A stretch of DNA of 64,000 nucleotides from Prostheceraeus crozeri (taxonomy: Eukaryota; Platyhelminthes; Polycladida; Euryleptidae): positions 1 to 64,000 of the forward strand of contig CAJQUW010005567.1 in NCBI GenBank assembly GCA_907163375.1, given 5' to 3'. Of this stretch, positions 57,101-64,000 are shown piece by piece (position 1 is the first letter of the stretch; every line of letters begins with the position of its first letter). The position numbers were made by a program, and so were the translations under genes. Under the pieces are notes generated by a model. The model saw nothing but the letters and a program-made list of their open reading frames with translations, was not told the origin of the DNA and did not search any database.

Positions 57101-60100
57101 AACTATGAGCTGTAGGCTCATTCATTAACGTCGTGTGGTATGGGGAACTAGGAGCTGTAAACTCCCTCATTAACGTCGTGTGGTATGAGGAACTAGAAGT
57201 TGTAAACTCCCTCATTAACGTCGTGTGGTATGGGGAACTATGAGCTGTAGGCTCATTCATTAACGTCGTGTGGTATTGGGAACTAGGAGCTGTAGACTCC
57301 TTTATTAACGTGTGGAATGGTGGACTATGAGCTGTAAGACTCCCTCATTAACGTCGTGTGGTATGGGGAACTAGGAGCCGTAAACTCCCTCATTAACGTC
57401 GTGTGGTATGGGGAACTAGGAGCCGTAAACTCCCTCATTAACGTCGTGTGGTATGGGGAACTATGAGCTGTAGACTCATTCATTAACGTCGTGTGGTATG
57501 GCGAACTAGGAGCTGTAGACTCCCTCATTAACGTCGTGCGGAATGGCGAACTATGAGCTGTAAACTCCCTCATTAACGTCGTGCGGAATGGCGAACTAGG
57601 AGCTGTAGACTCCCTCATTAACGTCGTGCGGTATGTGGAACTATGAGCTGTAAACTCCCTCATTAACGTCGTGTGGCATGGGGAACTAGGAGCTGTAAAC
57701 TCCCTCATTAACGTCGTGTGGTATGGGGAACTATGAGCTGTAGACTCATTCATTAACGTCGTGTGGAATGGCGAACTAGGAGCTGTAAACTCCTTTATTA
57801 ACGTCGTGCGAAATGGCGAACTAGGAGCTGTAAACTCCCTCATTAAAGTCGTGCGGTATGGGGAACTATCAGCTGTAAACTCCCTCATTAACGTCGTGTG
57901 GTATGGGGAACTACGAGCTGTTAGACTCCCTCATTAACGTCGTGCGGTATGGGCAACTATGAGCTGTAAGACTCCCTCATTAACGTCGTGTGGTATGGGG
58001 AACTAGGAGCCGTAAACTCCCTCATTAACGTCGTGTGGTATGGCGAACTAGGAGCTGTAAACTCCCTCATTAACGTCGTGTGGTATGGGGAACTAGGAGC
58101 TGTAAACTCCCTCATTAACGTCGTGTGGTATGAGGAACTAGAAGTTGTAAACTCCCTCATTAACGTCGTGTGGTATGGGGAACTATGAGCTGTAGACTCA
58201 TTCATTAACGTCGTGTGGTATGGGGAACTAGGAGCTGTAGACTCCCTCATTAACGTCGTGGGGAATCGCGAACTATGAGCTGTAAACTCCCTCATTAACG
58301 TCGTGTGGTATGGGGAACTAGGAGCTGTAAACTCCTTTATTAACGTCGTGCGAAATGGCGAACTAGGAGCTGTAAACTCCCTCATTAAAGTCGTGTGGTA
58401 TGGGGAACTAGGAGCTGTAAACTCCCTCATTAACTTCGTGTGGTATGGGGAACTATGAGCTGTAGACTCATTCATTAACGTCGTGCGGAATGGGGAACTA
58501 GGAACCGTAAACTCCTTTATTAACGTGCGGAATGGTGGACTATGAGCTGTAGACTCATTCATTAACGTCGTTTGGTATGGCCAACTAGGAGCTGTAGACT
58601 CCCTCATTAACGTCGTGCGGTATGTGGAACTATGAGCTGTAAACTCCCTCATTAACGTCGTGTGGCATGGGGAACTAGGAGCTGTAAACTCCCTCATTAA
58701 CGTCGTGCGGTATGGGCAACTATGAGCTGTAAGACTCCCTCATTAACGTCGTGTGGTATGGGGAACTAGGAGCCGTAAACTCCCTCATTAACGTCGTGTG
58801 GTATGAGGAACTAGGATCTGTAAACTCCCTCATTAACGTCGTGTGGCATGGGGAACTAGGAGCTGTAAACTCCCTCATTAACGTCGTGCGGTATGGGCAA
58901 CTATGAGCTGTAAGACTCCCTCATTAACGTCGTGTGGTATGGGGAACTAGGAGCCGTAAACTCCCTCATTAACGTCGTGTTGTATGGGGAACTATGAGCT
59001 GTAGACTCATTCATTAACGTCGTGTGGTATGGCGAACTAGGAGCTGTAAACTCCCTCATTAACGTCGTGTGGTATGGCGAACTATGAGCTGTAGACTCAT
59101 TCATTAACGTCGTGTGGTATGGCGAACTAGGAGCTGTAGACTCCCTCATTAACGTCGTGCGGTATGTGGAACTATGAGCTGTAAACTCCCTTATTAACGT
59201 CGTGTGGCATGGGGAACTAGGAGCTGTAAACTCCCTCATTAACGTCGTGTGGTATGGGGAACTATGAGCTGTAGACTCATTCATTAACGTCGTGTGGAAT
59301 GGCGAACTAGGAGCTGTAAACTCCTTTATTAACGTCGTGCGAAATGGCGAACTAGGAGCTGTAAACTCCCTCATTAACGTCGTGTGGTATGGGGAACTAG
59401 AGCTGTAGACTCCTTCATTAACGTGTGCGAAATGGGGAACTATGAGCTGTAGACTCCTTCAATAACGTCGTGTGGTATGGGGGACTAGGAGCTGTAGACT
59501 CCTTCAATAACGTCGTGTGGTATGGGGGACTAGGAGCTGTAAACTCCTTCAATAACGTCGTGTGGTATGGGGGACTATGAGCTGTAAACTCCTTCAATAA
59601 CGTCGTGTGGTATGGGGGACTATGAGCTGTAGACTCCTTCAATAACGTCGTGTGGTATGGGGGACTATGAGCTGTAGACTCCCTCATTAACGTCGTGTGG
59701 TATGGGGAACTAGGAGCCGTAAACTCCTTTATTAACGTGCGGAATGGCGAACTATGAGCTGTAAACTACCTCATTAACGTCGTGTGGTATGGCGAACTAT
59801 GAGCTGTAGACTCATTCATTAACGTCGTGTGGAATGGCGAACTATGAGCTGTAGACTCCCTCATCAACGTCGTGTGAAATGGTGGACTCCGAGCTGTAAA
59901 CTCCTTTATTAACGTCGTGCGGAATGGTGGACTATAAGCTGTAAACTCCCTCATTAACGTCGTGTAGAATGGGGAACTATGAGCTGTAGACTCATTCATT
60001 AACGTCGTGTGGTATGGGGAACTAGGAGCTGTAAACTCCTTTATTAACGTGTGGAATGGCGAACTATGAGCTGTAAACTCCTTTATTAACGTCGTGCGGA

Positions 60101-61291
60101 ATGGCGAACTATGAGCTGTAAACTCCCTCATTAACGTCGTGTAGAATGGGGAACTAGGAGCTGTAAACTCCCTCATTAACGTCGTGTGGAATGGGGAACC
60201 ATGAGCTGTAAACTCCCTCATTAACGTCGTGTGGAATGGTGGACTAGGAGCTGTAAACTCCCTCATTAACGTCGTGTGGAATGGCAAACTAGGAGCCGTA
60301 AACTCCCTCATTAACGTCGTGTGGTATGGGGAACTAGGAGCCGTAAACTCCCTCATTAACGTCGTGTGGAATAGTGGACTATGAGCTGTAAACTCCCTCA
60401 TTAACGTCGTGTGGTATGGGGAACTAGGAGCTGTAAACTCCTTTATTAACGTGTGGAATGGCGAACTATGAGCTGTAAACTACCTCATTAACGTCGTGTG
60501 GAATGGTGGACTATGAGCTGTAGACTCCCTCATTAACGTCGTGTGGAATAGTGGACTATGAGCTGTAAACTCCCTCATTAACGTCGTGTGGTATGGGGAA
60601 CTAGGAGCCGTAAACTCCTTTATTAACGTGTGGAATGGCGAACTATGAGCTGTAGACTCATTCATTAACGTCGTGTGGTATGGGGAACTATGAGCCGTAA
60701 ACTCATTCATTAACGTCGTGTGGTATGGGGAACTAGGAGCCGTAAACTCCTTTATTAACGTGTGGAATGGCGAACTATGAGCTGTAAACTCCCTCATTAA
60801 CGTCGTGTGGTATGGGGAACTAGGAGCTGTAAACTCCCTCATTAACGTCGTGTGGTATGGGGAACTATGAGCTGTAAACTCCCTCATTAACGTCGTGTGG
60901 CATGGGGAACTAGGAGCTGTAAACTCCCTCATTAACGTCGTGTGGTATGGGGAACTATGAGCTGTAGACTCATTCATTAACGTCGTGTGGAATGGGGAAC
61001 TATGAGCCGTAAACTACGTTATTAACGTCGTGTGGAATGGCGAACTATGAGCTGTAAACTCCCTCATCAACGTCGTGTGAAATGGTGGACTAGGAGCTGT
61101 AGACTCCCTCATTAACGTCGTGTAGAATGGGGAACTATGAGCTGTAGACTCATTCATTAACGTCGTGTGGAATGGCGAACTATGAGCTGTAAACTCCCTC
61201 ATTAACGTCGTGTAGAATGGGGAACTAGGAGCTGTAAAATCCCTCATTAACGTCGTGTAGAATGGGGAACTATGAGCTGTAGACTCATTCA

Positions 61292-63259
61292 TTAACGTCG
61301 TGTGGTATGGGAACTAGGAGCTGTAAACTCCTTTATTAACGTGTGGAATGGCGAACTATGAGCTGTAAACTCCTTTATTAACGTGTGGAATGGCGAACTA
61401 TGAGCTGTAAACTCCCTCATTAACGTCGTGTAGAATGGGGAACCATGAGCTGTAAACTCCCTCATTAACGTCGTGTGGAATGGGGAACTAGGAGCCGTAA
61501 ACTCCTTTATTAACGTGTGGAATGGCGAACTATGAGCTGTAGACTCATTCATTAACGTCGTGTGGTATGGGGAACCATGAGCTGTAAACTCCCTCATTAA
61601 CGTCGTGTAGAATGGGGAACTATGAGCTGTAAACTCCCTCATTAACGTCGTGTAGAATGGGGAACCATGAGCTGTAAACTCCCTCATTAACGTCGTGTGG
61701 TATGAGGAACTAGGAGCCGTAAACTCCTTTATTAACGTGTGGTATGGCGAACTATGAGCTGTAAACTCCCTCATTAACGTCATGCGGTATGGGGAATTAT
61801 GAGCTGTAAACTCCCTCATTAACGTCATGCGGTATGGGGAACTATGAGCTGTAAACTCCCTCATTAACGTCGTGTGGAATGGGGAACTATGAGCCGTAAA
61901 CTCCCTCATTAACGTCGTGCGGAATGGCGAACTATGAGCTGTAAACTCCCTCATTAACGTCGTGTGGTATGGGGAACTAGGAGCCGTAAAATACGTTATT
62001 AACGTCGTGTGGTATGGGGGACTATGAGCTGTAGACTCCTTCAATAACGTCGTGTGGTATGGGGGACTAGGAGCTGTAAACTCCTTCAATAACGTCGTGT
62101 GGAATGGGGGACTAGGAGCCGTAAACTCCCTCATTAACGTCGTGTGGTATGGGGAACTATGAGCTGTAAACTCCCTCATTAACGTCGTGTAGAATGGGGA
62201 ACCATGAGCTGTAGACTCATTCATTAACGTCGTGTGGTATGGGGAACTATGAGCTGTAAACTCCTTTATTAACGTCGTGCGGAAAGGCGAACTATGAGCT
62301 GTAAACTCCCTCATTAACTTTGTGTGGAATGGCGAACTAGGAGCTGTAAACTCCCTCATTAACGTCGTGTGGAATGGCGAACTAGGAGCTGTAAACTCCC
62401 TCATTAACGTCGTGTGGAATGGTGGACTCAGAGCTGTAAACTCCCTCATTAACTTTGTGTGGAATGGCGAACTAGGAGCTGTAAACTCCCTCATTAACGT
62501 CGTGTAGAATGGGGAACTAGGAGCTGTAAACTCCTTTATTAACGTCGTGCGGAATGGCGAACTATGAGCTGTAAACTCCCTCATTAACGTCGTGTAGAAT
62601 GGCGAACTATGAGCTGTAGACTCCCTCATTAACGTCGTGTGGTATGGGGAACTAGGAGCTGTAAACTCCTTTATTAACGTCGTGCGGAATGGCGAACTAG
62701 GAGCTGTAAACTCCCTCATTAACGTCGTGTGGAATGGTGGACTATGAGCTGTAGACTCCCTCATTAACGTCGTGTGGTATGGGGAACTATGAGCTGTAAA
62801 CTCCCTCATTAACGTCGTGTGGAATGGTGGACTATGAGCTGTAAACTCCCTCATTAACGTCGTGCGGAATGGCGAACTAGGAGCTGTAGACTCATTCATT
62901 AACGTCGTGTAGAATGGCGAACTATGAGCTGTAGACTCCCTCATTAACGTCGTGTGGTATGGGGAACTAGGAGCTGTAAACTCCCTCATTAACGTCGTGC
63001 GGAATGGCGAACTAGGAGCTGTAAACTCCCTCATTAACGTCGTGTGGAATGGTGGACTATGAGCTGTAGACTCCCTCATTAACGTCGTGTGGTATGGGGA
63101 ACTATGAGCTGTGAACTCCCTCATTAACGTCGTGTAGAATGGGGAACTAGGAGCCGTAAACTCCGTCATTAACGTCGTGTGGAATGGTGGACTATGAGCT
63201 GTAAACTCCCTCATTAACGTCGTGCGGAATGGCGAACTATGAGCTGTAGACTCATTCAT
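61292..63259 (-). other. Longest open frame of the satellite (655 codons)
   Basis: The minus strand reads without stop through about 44 monomers, in units such as MREFTAPSSPFHTTL and MNESTAHSSPYHTTL. Ser, Thr and Pro make up about half. No signal peptide, membrane segment, splice site or promoter is apparent, and methionines occur in every unit. Elsewhere the same frame is broken by the common 46-bp unit and by TAG-creating point changes. I treat this as a consequence of a period divisible by three and not as a gene. A repetitive secreted protein is the alternative. Confidence 0.6.
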
Positions 63260-63293
63260 TAACGTCGTGTGGTATGAGGAACTAGGAGCCGTA

Positions 63294-64000
63294 TTCTAGG
63301 ATTAATGCTATTACACACTTGATTGCCGTGTGGCAGAATCTACTGACGCAAAATGGTACTGAACATATAAACTTCATTTAGGCACCAGGCTTGTTCCGAA
63401 TGATCCAAGGCTAATATCGAATATTTTCAAACACATTTCAAGTAGGTTTTCAATATGCAGATATTTTATTCCCGACACGTCGTGTGCCAATGAGCTTTCC
63501 TCGGTCAATTCTTCTGTGTCATTCTCTTAAGCTGGTTGTGATTACTCTCATGCATATGCAGCATATCAACCACTATGTTCATCTTTCTGGCTCTTGGTCT
63601 TCCAACTTCCACGGATTCATGCTGCAATGCTTCAGTTGAAATCATCTAGTCTGAATGACAACGCTGTGACGTTCATCTTGCTGCATTTTATTATAGAGTG
63701 GACTTTACAGATATTCCCTTAATTGATACATTTCATGGTCAAGTCATCTCATAGTTAAAATTTTCGTTATTGATTGTTATACTCATTCTCAATTTTGTTC
63801 TCCTCAATCCGCAAGCTTCAAATTTGTTACTATCGATGGTATTTTCATTTTTTTCTATATGTAGCCGTCTGATGCATATATCGGTATTTTTTATTTGGAA
63901 CTACCTGCACCTTAAAAATTCAACCAATTTCACGCCACTTTTCAAATTTTTGTCTTCAATAAAATTAATTTTGTGGTGTGTAAGCTCCTTAGCCACAGAA
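63294..64000. other. Unique sequence right of the satellite
   Basis: AT-rich sequence with no open frame or exon-like segment recognised. The next MGAT5 exon is not here. Confidence 0.55.

Larger units (their letters stand above)
39020..63293. repeat. 45-bp satellite array, about 24.3 kb
   Basis: Roughly 540 tandem monomers of 45 bp. The core is AGGAGCTGTAAACTCC followed by CTCATTAACGTCGTG, joined by GTGGTATGGGGAACT. Each monomer varies at a few set positions: AGGAGCT/ATGAGCT/ATCAGCT, AAACTCC/AGACTCC, CTCATTAAC/TTCATTAAC/TTTATTAAC, TATGGGG/AATGGCG/AATGGTG. Variants of 42 bp (loss of GTC) and 46 bp (extra G, as in GTAAGACTCC) recur. Minus-strand translation gives the 15-residue period MREFTAPSSPYHTTL. 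The edges are sharp at both sides (CTGCGGTATGTGG near 39020, GGAGCCGTATTCTAGG near 63293). It lies 3' of MGAT5 exon D. Confidence 0.97.

Noticed and set aside
56352-58697. Separate minus-strand repeat-protein genes of 187-302 codons
   Set aside because: Same satellite frame cut by 46-bp units and indels; no start context, introns or promoter.
39153-62507. Plus-strand frames of the satellite (WYGELGAVNSLINV repeats)
   Set aside because: They are shadows of the 45-bp period and end wherever AACTATGAGC supplies TGA.
39020-63293. CRISPR array
   Set aside because: Monomers are contiguous with no unique spacers and the context is a eukaryotic intron.

Overview
The window is metazoan nuclear DNA, AT-rich and intron-bearing, most likely from an invertebrate. 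The evidence is spliced GT-AG exons of an animal N-glycan branching enzyme, plus BEL/Pao, Penelope-like, CR1/jockey-like and hAT elements and a histone gene 3' stem-loop. I cannot name the species. No bacterial operon, phage or CRISPR structure is present.

Host gene: four exons on the + strand (30894-30976, 36708-36797, 36891-36965, 38539-38712) read in compatible phases. They encode the early luminal part of an alpha-1,6-mannosylglycoprotein 6-beta-N-acetylglucosaminyltransferase V (MGAT5, GT18), with five cysteines at the positions expected in the vertebrate enzyme. Upstream and downstream exons were not found, so the gene should extend beyond both sides of this exon block. If it does, the large satellite lies in its next intron.

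Left half (1-39 kb): this is mostly a graveyard of mobile elements. A 2.6 kb hAT element (2904-5520) has an exact 8-bp target duplication and a partial empty-site paralog nearby; it carries a MITE and a Penelope-like GIY-YIG endonuclease fragment. A degenerate hAT-like transposase lies at 6804-8182. A BEL/Pao LTR element (8629-14388) has 164-bp LTRs and an AATGG target duplication. It is interrupted by a second hAT remnant and by a tRNA-Thr-like sequence, and its reverse transcriptase has lost catalytic aspartates. Two LINE 3' fragments sit at 15.3-16.3 kb (-) and 17.1-18.1 kb (+). Several non-autonomous hAT-like elements have recognisable termini and target duplications (18917-19655, 27207-27377, 31917-32184, 34222-34985, 37139-37394, 37712-38404). 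A histone H3 pseudogene with a recognisable histone stem-loop lies inside an MGAT5 intron.

Right half (39.02-63.29 kb): about 24.3 kb of a 45-bp satellite, roughly 540 monomers. It has a higher-order period of about 1.62 kb in at least one part. Because 45 is divisible by three, the minus strand carries long open frames of a 15-residue repeat, one of 655 codons. The pattern of variants argues more for a non-coding satellite than for a protein gene. From about 43.0 to 56.3 kb the same repeats are peppered with single-base indels and non-repeat insertions, while both flanks are clean. This looks like unpolished long-read sequence rather than biology.

The strongest things to follow up are the intronic higher-order satellite, the dense set of target-duplication-supported hAT-like elements, the H3 pseudogene and the tRNA-like insertion in BEL.
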